DNA from: Colwellia_A sp047621305
GTDB taxonomy: Bacteria > Pseudomonadota > Gammaproteobacteria > Enterobacterales > Alteromonadaceae
NCBI GenBank assembly: GCA_047621305.1
Contig: JBLHNB010000009.1
Span: 25,271 to 89,270 of the forward strand
DNA length: 64,000 nucleotides
Reading direction: 5' to 3'
Within the stretch, counting starts at the first letter, position 1; every line of letters starts with the position of its first letter. Positions 1-8,240 of this stretch are shown here, piece after piece. The notes under the pieces were generated by a model. It was not told where the DNA came from. It made no database searches and saw nothing but the letters and a program-made list of their open reading frames with translations. Both the position numbers and the translations under genes were made by a program.

Positions 1-91
1 TGATATCTGTAATCGCTTTGTCAATATTTGGACTCCCCATTGCAATTACGGTTTGTGAAAATAACAACACGGTGACGATCAATAATTTCAT
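1..91 (-). CDS. Exported protein, N-terminal part only (runs off the window)
   Basis: Reading leftward from the ATG at 91 gives about 30 codons with a classic signal peptide: a Lys near the N-terminus, a hydrophobic stretch (LLIVTVLLFSQTVIA), then a small-residue cleavage region before GSPNIDKAITDI. A purine-rich AAAGGA ribosome-binding sequence lies just upstream on this strand. The rest is outside the window, so the family cannot be named. It is divergent from the solute-binding gene at 516. Confidence 0.6.
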   Translation of the reverse strand, partial: MKLLIVTVLLFSQTVIAMGSPNIDKAITDI

Positions 92-515
92 ATTCAATTT
101 ATCCTTTTAAATATATAAATTTATTTGTTTATTTATTGTGCGATATACAGGCTTGCATCAATTTAGCAGATTCCATATAACATTGCATTATTGCAAATTC
201 TTATAATAATTGTAAATGATTAGATAATGGTTAAATAATCATAAAGACTTGTTTATGATTAATAGCACAAGGTGATCTACTTATGATTTTTAGTTGTGAG
301 TTGTTGAATTTAAATCTACAGACTGTTTTTATTGGCTTTTTATCGTTAACGTATATTTACTTTGCGATTAAAAGGGTAACCACATGAAAATACAGTTACT
401 CTTGTTGATAGTATACTGCGCCTAATTGAGCAATTTTGAATTATCTCTAGTCTTTTATCTAGCGAGGTTTATTATAATCATCTAACTTTTGTCACTTAAC
501 GAGGTTAATTTTTTA

Positions 516-1307
516 ATGAAAAATATATCAATCAAAATTATTGTTTATATTTTTTTATTGATTAATTACCAAGCATTTGGTTCAGATAAAATTGTTTCTG
601 TTGTAACCTTAGTTGATTATGCTCCTTATGTTTTTGTTGAAGGTAATAAATCAGTCACTGGGGTCGTAAATCCTCAAGACCGCACTGCATTAGTTGATGG
701 ATATAGTTGGGAAGTTTTTAAAGAAAGCTTTCATGTGATGGGCTACTCAATAAAATATACAGTTGTTCCATGGGCTAGAGCTCTAAAATACTTAAAATCT
801 GGCCAAGCAGATTTGTTGTTTCCGATAAGTAAATCTAAGGAAAGGCTACGAATTTTTAACTATTCGAAAGAACCTATAAATAAAGTTAATGTTATCATTT
901 ACTTCCCAATAACGTCTTCTTTTGAATGGAAAGGATATAACTCAATAAAGGAAAAAATAATAGGAGCTAAACGAGCTTTTAATTATGGCCATAAATGGGA
1001 CGTATTAAATTGTTTTACTAAGTATGATATAGGAAAAATATCAACTGGATTTAAAATGTTAGAAAAGGGTCATTTAGACGGTTTTATCGGTTATCAAAGT
1101 GCCTGGGATTACTTCTTAAAGCAAAAAGGCTGGGAAAATAAATTTCAAAAAACACCGGTTATTGATTCTACAATAGAATATGTAGTTACTCTCAATGGAG
1201 CTATTAATAATGACAGTTTACTGGATGTTTTTGATCAAGGAAAACGAAAGCTTATAGCAAGTGGGCGATTAATTGAGCTACAACGTAAGTGGTTTGATAT
1301 GAAATAG
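516..1307 (+). CDS. Periplasmic solute-binding protein, family 3 (amino-acid-binding type)
   Basis: Protein of 263 residues. The open frame extends to a TTG at 489, but the ATG at 516 is preferred: GAGG at 501-504 is well spaced and the signal peptide (MKNISIKIIVYIFLLINYQAFG) begins there. The mature part has the look of the SBP_bac_3 / polar amino acid ABC binding fold, with WEVFKESFHVMGYSIKYTVVPWARAL and 'SGQADLLFPISKSKERLRIF', ending in the usual LIELQRKWF-like helix. Alteromonads carry many stand-alone copies of this family. No permease or ATPase gene is adjacent, so the ligand and the partner transporter or sensor are unknown. Confidence 0.75.
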   Translation: MKNISIKIIVYIFLLINYQAFGSDKIVSVVTLVDYAPYVFVEGNKSVTGVVNPQDRTALVDGYSWEVFKESFHVMGYSIKYTVVPWARALKYLKSGQADLLFPISKSKERLRIFNYSKEPINKVNVIIYFPITSSFEWKGYNSIKEKIIGAKRAFNYGHKWDVLNCFTKYDIGKISTGFKMLEKGHLDGFIGYQSAWDYFLKQKGWENKFQKTPVIDSTIEYVVTLNGAINNDSLLDVFDQGKRKLIASGRLIELQRKWFDMK

Positions 1308-1418
1308 GCATGAAGTTTTTTCATGGAACTCATTTTATTAAAAAATCACACCAGAGTATGATGGTTTAGGTATGCTAGGTGATAGTGATGAATAGGCTAT
1401 TTTATTTGCTATTAAATA

Positions 1419-1562
1419 ATACCCATTCCATTAAGTTTGTGATCTTGTTGTGCGCAAGGAAAATATTATAGGGCAATGCGTTTGATTGACTCATAGCCAG
1501 TTATGAGGATTGAGAGCAACGTAGACCTGGAAAACATCAACCAGTCTAACTTAACGGGATTG
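1419..1562 (-). repeat. Dispersed palindromic repeat, copy A
   Basis: Begins ATACCCATTCCATTAAG and contains the family core TCATAGCCAGTTATGAGGATTG. The reverse complement aligns along its whole length with the copy at 28375-28533, so it belongs to the same subfamily. The right-hand end has lost the clean terminal GGTAT. Confidence 0.7.
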
Positions 1563-1582
1563 CTATAACATCAGAGCTTCGC

Positions 1583-1720
1583 TTAATTTTTAAAATCAAT
1601 AGCTTCCATTCCTTCTATTTTTACTTTTGGCATATTATTAAGGTACTGCATAAAACCATGTTCGATTGCTTCGTTAATACGTTCTTTGCCGCTAGGTACC
1701 GTTACGAGATCGGGCTTTTC
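1583..1720 (-). pseudogene. Remnant of a radA C-terminus
   Basis: The minus strand reads VPSGKERINEAIEHGF, a short divergent stretch, then NMPKVKIEGMEAIDF, and stops at 1583-1585. RadA proteins end with VPSGQERI.EA..HGF...(N.PK)...EGM.... (E. coli-type sequence, from memory), so this looks like the final ~40 codons of a radA-like gene. Reading upstream, an in-frame TAA falls only a few codons before the similarity and no ATPase, KNRFG or zinc-finger coding remains. In E. coli radA follows serB; here serB is 3 kb away on the same strand with the PilZ gene between. A complete but divergent RadA is encoded at 59502-60878. Confidence 0.55.
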
Positions 1721-2011
1721 TTACATAAACTTCGAAATAGTATTCTACGCTTTATATTCGTTATATTGTCACTTTAAGTGGCGCAATTATTGCTTGGGCT
1801 ATTGGCAAGGTATGACTTAACGGTTTAATTTGAAGTGCTGCTAAGTTGTACCCTATGACTTTTTTGATAATACAATTATAATGACTTATAGATCGTGGTT
1901 CTTGGTAACGTTATTAATAAAGTAGAAGATATTGACTTTTCATACTTGAGTGCCAGTGCCATGCTGTAAAAAGTTCAATAAACCCTAATATATAAATTAA
2001 AAAGAAAGTGA

Positions 2012-4474
2012 ATGATAAAAGATTTCTCGAAATATCAACATATTGTTAAGCAGTTTCGCGGTAGGGTTCTCAATACTGGCTTTGAAAGCAAGTACGCCGC
2101 TACCGTAGAAGGTATCCCTGTGACTGAGCGTTTTCTCTTGAAGATGGAATTAAAGCGCCTAGCAGGCCCTTGTACTCGACTTATTGACTTACGAGGCCAT
2201 GTTGATGGCGAATGTCGCTCTTTTGAACATGGAGAACGTGTGCATTTTCTGGATGATGTTGCTATTAGAGTCTTTGAAGAAAGTGTTGCAGCTTACGAGG
2301 ATTATACTTTTGGGGTTTATGAAGCGGTCACCAATACAGAAAATAACTTTAGGGTTATTTATCAGAATGAAAAGCTAAGCTCGGCAGAACCACTGTTGAA
2401 CGATAAACCCATTAAAAAAAATCTAGAAAAAACACAATACCCAGCACAACTCTTTACATTTGGCCCTTATTTTAATCGTTGTGAAGAGCGTATGAACTTT
2501 GCTATTTTATTACGTATCACCCTTGAGAATAACAAAGTTATTGAATCTAGCAGTTCAGAAATTAGTGTTAATGGCTGCAAGTTTCGTTTTAACAGCATTG
2601 AAGAAATAGCTGTTGGTCAAGTCATCAATATTCGTTTTATAGGACTTGAAGAAGAATTTAAATTTAGTAATGAAGAGGGTTTTAACTATAAAGTTTGTAA
2701 TATTCTACTAGTTGATAATATCCAGTTGGTGGGGGTCGAAAGAGTTTACGATGAAGATCAGCAACATTGTGGCTTTAAACAGTTTTTAACGGGGTTTATT
2801 AAAAGTAACAAACGTCGTTATAAAATAAATTTAGAAAATAGTATTAGCGCTATTCAATCACGATGTTTTGAACAAGCTGTTATTCCAAAAATCAATGAGC
2901 TACCGATTTTTATTGAAAAAAATAACGGTAAATTATCTCCTCGTTACGTGCTTACGGGCGTTAATAATAAAAAGCTTTATCACTACTGGAAAAATGAAAA
3001 TAATGTCTCTACGTTAAATAACTTAATTACTGAAGATAGAATTGAACGTTTGAAAGCAGCGATGTCATTAGGTAAGTCTTTATTAGTCTTTAGTTTTATT
3101 CATAAAAGCCATGATAAGTATTACTTCTATAGTGCTGATAATGCTCAATTAGCTGAAGATGAAAGTTTCATGAGAGATTTTCTCGGGTTTTCAGCCAATA
3201 AATCGAATTTTTCTGTGACCAGTTTATCACTATTAGCATTTGATCAAAGTAAAGCAAGCTTACCGTTAACGATCTCAGAGCCCCTTAGCCTAAAAGATGA
3301 GCATTTAAATGTTGCTATTCCTGACATTGTTAATGAAGCCTTAAGTCATATTGATTGCATTGTTGTCGCCAATGAAATTACCTATAAAGCTTTGGTTGAT
3401 GATTGCAAACAATTATTTACTGATAATATTGAAATAACAAAATTGAAAAACTTTGGCCATAAACGTTCAGCCACGCCATTGGTCATTGATGAAATAGGTG
3501 TTAATTATAAGAATCATCGCAAAGAACTACGTTTTAAATATACAACTCAAGTTATTATGGAATGTGATGGCGTTACTTCTCAGGGGGAATCAAATGACTT
3601 TTCAGAGTCAGGATTACAACTCACCTTAAATAAAGCAATGGGGCTATCTCAAGGTCAAATCGTTCATTTGAGCTTTCCAAATTTACAAAAAATCACCACA
3701 GCCTTTGCATTAAAAAAATTGCCATATGAAGTGGTAAATATTAGTCAATCGAAAAAAACTATCTGTTTTCGTATTTTTGTTGAGCAACACCGACATATTG
3801 GGAGAACATTTTTTAAACTTCTTATTGATAAAAATAAGGAGAAGTTAACCCCTGATGAATATTCGATGATGAGTCCAGACTTAGCTAAGGCATTGCGAAA
3901 TATTTACAGTAGTAGTATGACTATTCCGTCACTTGTTATTCAAACCAGCGGCCGTCGTTACAAAGTTGAAGCGATTGTTATCGGCAGGGAACATGGCAAG
4001 TTTCTACCTCATATGCGGCAATTAAGCGACCGTACACAGTTTTATAACTTGTACCCTTTACTGGGTAATTTACAAATGAATACCCTGTTAACGGCTCGTT
4101 TAAAAAAAATGTCGACACAAGCTGCACCAGCAACAGATATATTGTATATAGCGATTAACCCCGATATTGAGTTGGTCGATAAATCAGTAACAACGGTATT
4201 TGCTTCTGAATTTGAAAATAATGAATTGAAAACTCTTTTTATCATCAAAGCGCAGAAAAGAGGGTATTTCTTTGCGATTCAAGTAAAAATATCTCGAACT
4301 GGTGAGCCTGATATGGATTATCTTAGCCCTGAGTTAGATTATATAAGTTTTTATGCCATTCACCGCGGTAAGCAAATTGAGCAAGACTTATGGAGTATAG
4401 TTGGTGTCGTACAGTTGTTTGATATTACCCAAGAAGTACTCCTGCGTAATGATGTTTATACCCAAGCCACTTAA
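2012..4474 (+). CDS. Large PilZ-domain protein (c-di-GMP receptor candidate)
   Basis: 820 residues, soluble, with no signal peptide or membrane segment. The clearest domain is a PilZ at about residues 495-600: R503-K-E-L-R507 is the RxxxR element and D529-F-S531-E-S-G534 is the D/NxSxxG element, so both c-di-GMP-binding motifs are intact. A degenerate PilZ-like segment sits near residues 160-195 (RMNFAILLR... EISVNGCKF) and lacks the first Arg pair. The C-terminal third has another RRYKVEAIVIG strand set. The ATG at 2012 follows AAAGAAAG. A large PilZ protein beside serB seems typical of this group, from memory. Its effector output is unknown; the window also encodes three GGDEF or EAL proteins. 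Confidence 0.8.
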   Translation: MIKDFSKYQHIVKQFRGRVLNTGFESKYAATVEGIPVTERFLLKMELKRLAGPCTRLIDLRGHVDGECRSFEHGERVHFLDDVAIRVFEESVAAYEDYTFGVYEAVTNTENNFRVIYQNEKLSSAEPLLNDKPIKKNLEKTQYPAQLFTFGPYFNRCEERMNFAILLRITLENNKVIESSSSEISVNGCKFRFNSIEEIAVGQVINIRFIGLEEEFKFSNEEGFNYKVCNILLVDNIQLVGVERVYDEDQQHCGFKQFLTGFIKSNKRRYKINLENSISAIQSRCFEQAVIPKINELPIFIEKNNGKLSPRYVLTGVNNKKLYHYWKNENNVSTLNNLITEDRIERLKAAMSLGKSLLVFSFIHKSHDKYYFYSADNAQLAEDESFMRDFLGFSANKSNFSVTSLSLLAFDQSKASLPLTISEPLSLKDEHLNVAIPDIVNEALSHIDCIVVANEITYKALVDDCKQLFTDNIEITKLKNFGHKRSATPLVIDEIGVNYKNHRKELRFKYTTQVIMECDGVTSQGESNDFSESGLQLTLNKAMGLSQGQIVHLSFPNLQKITTAFALKKLPYEVVNISQSKKTICFRIFVEQHRHIGRTFFKLLIDKNKEKLTPDEYSMMSPDLAKALRNIYSSSMTIPSLVIQTSGRRYKVEAIVIGREHGKFLPHMRQLSDRTQFYNLYPLLGNLQMNTLLTARLKKMSTQAAPATDILYIAINPDIELVDKSVTTVFASEFENNELKTLFIIKAQKRGYFFAIQVKISRTGEPDMDYLSPELDYISFYAIHRGKQIEQDLWSIVGVVQLFDITQEVLLRNDVYTQAT

Positions 4475-4520
4475 ATAGGCTTTTTTAAATGATTTGGGTA
4501 TGTGCAGGAACAACTTTGTT

Positions 4521-5588
4521 TTACTTTAACCAATGTAACATACAGTCTAAACCAGTAAAGTGTATTGCAGTATCAGCTTGTTTTTTAACTATATCTTTAG
4601 CGTGAAAAGCAATACCTAAGCTAGCAGCAGCCATCATAACTAAATCATTAGCGCCATCGCCCATAGCAACGGTTTGTTGGTGAGGTATCTGATATTGCTT
4701 ACTGAGTTTAAGTAAACAATCGGCTTTAACTTGTGCGTCTACCACTTTGCCCAGTACTTTTCCCGTTAATTTACCATCAATAATTTCTAATTGATTCGCA
4801 AATGCAGCATCAATTTTTAATAAATCTTTTAAGTGATCGGCGAAATAGGTAAAACCGCCAGATGCAATCGCAATTCGCCAATGATATTGCTGTAAATGGC
4901 TGACTAAGGTTTCTAAACCAGGCATTAATGGTATGTTTTTCGCTACAGCGGCTAAAATGTCTTCTGAAGAACCAGCGAGTGTTGCCACACGTTGGTGTAA
5001 ACTCTGCGCAAAATCAAGCTTACCCTGCATCGCAAGCTCAGTTACTGCCGCGACTTGTTCGCCCACACCAGCGAGTATGGCTATTTCATCAATACATTCA
5101 ATTTCTATGGTTGTTGAGTCCATATCCATAACTAATATGCCAGGTTCTCCTAATAAAGGGGCATTATCAGTTAACGCGGTTTCAATTTTTTCGAGCATGG
5201 AAAATACGGAAAGCTTTTGTCGTGCTGTTTGTAGATCGTTTGTTCGCACCAAAAATCGATAACTTGTTAGGCTATTGCGATAATTAATAGCATTTAACGC
5301 TATTATTGAAATGTCGCATGTACTGATTAACCTTAGTAAAAGCGTTAAAGTTAAGTCGCTAAATACCACCAATTCGGTACTGATTTCTGCAAGAGAATTT
5401 TTTGGTAAGTTTGTTTGTGTTTTCATTGGATGAGCTAGGCAAGGACAATCACTGTCAATGACTAATCTCTGATCTGTTAAGTTAAATAGATAGGGAGGTT
5501 TAAGTAGAATTTGCTCTGGAGATATAATTTGTTTGAGTGTTAACGCTTTAATTTCTTCAACGGGTAATACATGTACGGAAACAGACAC
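4521..5588 (-). CDS. serB: Phosphoserine phosphatase
   Basis: 355 residues; removes phosphate from L-phosphoserine in the last step of serine synthesis. The HAD motifs are clear: the DMDSTT nucleophile motif near residue 153, the GGFTYFADHL segment, and GDGANDLVMM (motif IV) followed by GIAFHAK. The ~140-residue N-terminal extension carries the ACT-like region of longer gammaproteobacterial SerB enzymes. It is divergent from ytjB at 5686 with 97 bp between, the arrangement also seen in enterobacteria. Its 3' end faces the PilZ gene convergently across 46 bp. Confidence 0.95.
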   Translation of the reverse strand: MSVSVHVLPVEEIKALTLKQIISPEQILLKPPYLFNLTDQRLVIDSDCPCLAHPMKTQTNLPKNSLAEISTELVVFSDLTLTLLLRLISTCDISIIALNAINYRNSLTSYRFLVRTNDLQTARQKLSVFSMLEKIETALTDNAPLLGEPGILVMDMDSTTIEIECIDEIAILAGVGEQVAAVTELAMQGKLDFAQSLHQRVATLAGSSEDILAAVAKNIPLMPGLETLVSHLQQYHWRIAIASGGFTYFADHLKDLLKIDAAFANQLEIIDGKLTGKVLGKVVDAQVKADCLLKLSKQYQIPHQQTVAMGDGANDLVMMAAASLGIAFHAKDIVKKQADTAIHFTGLDCMLHWLK

Positions 5589-5685
5589 TTTAAGACCTAC
5601 TTGCTATTTTAATTTGATGATTTATCTAGGTGTTTTTTCAAAAACTAGACAGTATTGTATTTTATAAACATGTTATAGTAGTAAC

Positions 5686-6282
5686 ATGAATATGCCTTTA
5701 TACCCTAAATTATCATCGATTTATAATAAAATAATGCAATTAGCTATAGCAATTGCGTTTATCATTTTATTAATGAATTTATGGTTGTTCAACCATGATA
5801 AAAATAAACAATCAATTAACGACCATTTTTATTATGTGGGGCAGCAGTACCTTAAGCAAAATATTCTTGGTTTATCTGTTGTTATTAAAGAAGATAAAAA
5901 ATCATTACAAGATTATGTCGATAATATAAGTCAGCTTGATTGGTTAAAAGAACTTCATGTTTACGATGTTACAGGACAACTTATCGCGAGTAGCGAATCT
6001 CACTATAGTATTAAAGATCTTTATGGTATATCTCCACATAAACTCAATAAGAGTGAAGAGTACATCCCTTTTGTTAGTGAGATACGCACTGATAAGTTAC
6101 ATGGTTATCTTCGTATGACCATAGAGAAAAAATATTTAACTGGTAATTTGTTGGCAAGTCATGATGAACAATACAGTTGGCTACGTTTGATGATGATTAT
6201 TGCAGGCGTGGTCGGATTCTTACTCACTCGTGGACTCAATCGCTTTAGTCGCCAAGGCTTTAGAGTTTCACAAAATAGTTGA
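5686..6282 (+). CDS. ytjB: YtjB/Smp (AhpA-type) membrane protein
   Basis: 198 residues with a TM helix at about 16-36 (LAIAIAFIILLMNLWLF), a ~130-residue periplasmic domain and a second TM helix near 165-183 (LMMIIAGVVGFLLTRGL). This topology, length and divergent position next to serB match the YtjB/Smp family, called SMP in enterobacteria and linked to haemolysin regulation (AhpA) in Vibrio. The biochemical role is unknown. Its stop lies 2 bp from the stop of the convergent TatD-family gene, so the 3' ends practically touch. Confidence 0.8.
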   Translation: MNMPLYPKLSSIYNKIMQLAIAIAFIILLMNLWLFNHDKNKQSINDHFYYVGQQYLKQNILGLSVVIKEDKKSLQDYVDNISQLDWLKELHVYDVTGQLIASSESHYSIKDLYGISPHKLNKSEEYIPFVSEIRTDKLHGYLRMTIEKKYLTGNLLASHDEQYSWLRLMMIIAGVVGFLLTRGLNRFSRQGFRVSQNS

Positions 6283-6284
6283 TT

Positions 6285-7085
6285 TTAAACTTCTGGCAGA
6301 TTAAATAGTACTTTCACCGTCTGCTCAATGTTGCTTGCGAGCTGTTCAGCAGATCCTCCTCTGATATTCACTAAACAATTAAAAACATCAATCAGCCGTA
6401 ATGGTGAATTGGGGTGTCCTTGGTGATCTGCAAGCGGCATACTCGGCGCATCTGTTTCTAAAACAAAGCTTGAACTTGGTAACCGTTTAATCGTTTTAAT
6501 GGTTTTTATCGCCCGCGGATAGGTGATGGTGCCGCCTATGCCTAATTTGAAACCCAAATCAATATACTGAGATGCTTGTTGATAACTACCTGAAAAAGCG
6601 TGGATAATACCTGCCCTATTTAATTTAGCCTTTTTTAATAAAGCGATCACTTCCGGATGAGAGCGTCGATGATGAACAATGATGGGTAAATCATGCTGCT
6701 GGGCTAAGGTGAGTTGATATTCAAAAAAGTGCTGTTGCTGTATTAAGTTATTTTGTTCTTTAGCGATAACGCCATCTATACCCGCTTCGCCAATTGCAAT
6801 GATATTTTTTTTATGGTTTGTCACCCACAAGGATAAATCGTCTAGATGTGCTTTTGTTAAACCTTTTAAAAACCAAGGATGAATGCCGAGACACGCATAT
6901 AGCAGGGGATGGTTATCTTTTTGAGGTAAAGTACAAAGTGTGAGTACTTTTTGCCAGTTATCAGGGCTAATTGAAGGAACAATTACTTGATGAATTCCTT
7001 GTTTGGCACACTGTACTAATAACTGAGGCAAGTCCTGAGTAAATGCATCAAAATCTAAATGACAATGGCTATCGGTTAGTAACAT
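6285..7085 (-). CDS. TatD-family metal-dependent hydrolase (YjjV-like)
   Basis: 266 residues, a TIM-barrel amidohydrolase-type nuclease. The N-terminal DSHCHLDF gives the HxH metal ligands; GEAGID supplies the bridging Glu, IVHHRR and GIIHAFSG the further His ligands, and ETDAPSMP the final Asp. The length and sequence style are nearest to E. coli YjjV. It is the last gene of a leftward run argS-HDOD-tatD, starting 18 bp after the HDOD stop, so co-transcription is likely. The substrate is not predictable from sequence: family members act as DNases or D-aminoacyl-tRNA deacylase-like enzymes. Confidence 0.88.
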   Translation of the reverse strand: MLLTDSHCHLDFDAFTQDLPQLLVQCAKQGIHQVIVPSISPDNWQKVLTLCTLPQKDNHPLLYACLGIHPWFLKGLTKAHLDDLSLWVTNHKKNIIAIGEAGIDGVIAKEQNNLIQQQHFFEYQLTLAQQHDLPIIVHHRRSHPEVIALLKKAKLNRAGIIHAFSGSYQQASQYIDLGFKLGIGGTITYPRAIKTIKTIKRLPSSSFVLETDAPSMPLADHQGHPNSPLRLIDVFNCLVNIRGGSAEQLASNIEQTVKVLFNLPEV

Positions 7086-7103
7086 GGTTAACCCAAATTG
7101 GTA

Positions 7104-8228
7104 TTACTTTAAACGTAGCGCACGATCTTGTAACTTTTCAAGAATGCCCTGCATTTTATAATGTTCAATAAATTTAGTACAGGGCTCACGCTCATGCAAT
7201 AAAGTATCGGCTAAATATACAGCTTGGGCAACACCAAATGACTTACCAAGTAGCTTTTCAGGACTGTGGTGTAAAATTATAGCTTCAATTAACGTATACG
7301 AAAAGCTCCACATATGCAGTAAATAAGCCCCAATTTGGCAATGATTAGTTTTGAATACTTTATTTTCTAAAGCTGTATTATTTGCGGTTAATTTATAATT
7401 CTTTAAGTAAAGACTGGTTAATTTAGGATTCATTTCAAACAATACAATTTTACCTATATCATGCAATAGTCCTGCTAACATCGCCGCTTGTTTTAATTCA
7501 GGCTTAACCAGAGATGCTGCTAGTTTTGCGGTTGCCAAACAATGCAATTGTTGATCAAGTAGCGAAAAACCTTTGATATCAGGCTCATAAGAAAAAAGCT
7601 CTGCAGTCATAACAATACAGCAGAGTGCATCTAGTCCCATTTTTGTAATCGCATCGCTAATACTATTAAGAGTTTTTCCTTTGTTCATAAATGCATTATT
7701 GGAAAATTGTAGCACTTTAGCCGCTAAAGCAGGGTCTTGTGAGATGATGTCAGAAATCTTTTTTGAATCAGCATTATTCTCTTTTAAAACAGCATTGAGC
7801 TGCATATAAACCTTAGGTGGGCTTGGTAGTGTTTTCACCAGAGCAACCGCTTTTATGATTGATTCTTTGGTGATCGCTTTTTGATTTTCAGCTAATGAGG
7901 TAATGGTCTGCACAATGTTTTTGGTATTAATCGGCTGCATGTAGTTATAGTGGGCAAGGCCATCCACATGCTTTAATAGAGTTGACTGATCACTGATAAC
8001 AACTCGAACCATTGCAGGAAAACTGTTAGTTAACGATGCTAATAACTTTACCGCACTGATTTTTTTTAATGCAGCGCTGATTATGACTACATTAAACTTG
8101 GCTGTAGTTAATGTATTCATCGAAAAATCTAGTTCATTAATATAGATTAATGAACTATTACTTTTTTCAAAACCAGCTTGAAGCGTTTTTAGCTGGGGTT
8201 GTGATGCATCTATTATTAAAATATTCAT
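7104..8228 (-). CDS. HDOD-domain signalling protein with receiver-like N-terminus
   Basis: 374 residues. The first ~115 residues look like a degenerate response-regulator fold (NILIIDASQ, VVIISA, VVISDQST), but the acidic pocket is incomplete, so phosphorylation is doubtful. Residues ~130-340 are an HDOD domain: LPSPPKVYMQLNAVL, ISQDPALAAKVLQFSN, AITKMGLDALCCIV and LLHDIGKIVL. HDOD proteins are usually non-catalytic regulators linked to c-di-GMP, motility or stress output. The gene lies 12 bp downstream of the argS stop, a tight and probably co-transcribed arrangement. Confidence 0.85.
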   Translation of the reverse strand: MNILIIDASQPQLKTLQAGFEKSNSSLIYINELDFSMNTLTTAKFNVVIISAALKKISAVKLLASLTNSFPAMVRVVISDQSTLLKHVDGLAHYNYMQPINTKNIVQTITSLAENQKAITKESIIKAVALVKTLPSPPKVYMQLNAVLKENNADSKKISDIISQDPALAAKVLQFSNNAFMNKGKTLNSISDAITKMGLDALCCIVMTAELFSYEPDIKGFSLLDQQLHCLATAKLAASLVKPELKQAAMLAGLLHDIGKIVLFEMNPKLTSLYLKNYKLTANNTALENKVFKTNHCQIGAYLLHMWSFSYTLIEAIILHHSPEKLLGKSFGVAQAVYLADTLLHEREPCTKFIEHYKMQGILEKLQDRALRLK

Positions 8229-8240
8229 CTAGAGTCAAAT

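Larger units (their letters stand above)
1308..2011. other. Gene-poor decayed gap
   Basis: A 704-bp stretch with no intact gene. It contains one dispersed ~160-bp palindromic repeat (1419-1562), the radA tail (1583-1720) and, at about 1900-1965 on the plus strand, a coding-like stub of roughly 24 codons ending in TAA that I do not recognise. The rest shows no conserved structure. Confidence 0.5.

Noticed and set aside
1765..1965. Short coding-like stretches (e.g. VTLSGAIIAWAIGKV and a stub ending SASAML) after the radA remnant
   Set aside because: Too short, in different frames and matching no family I can name; random AT-rich open frames of this size are common.
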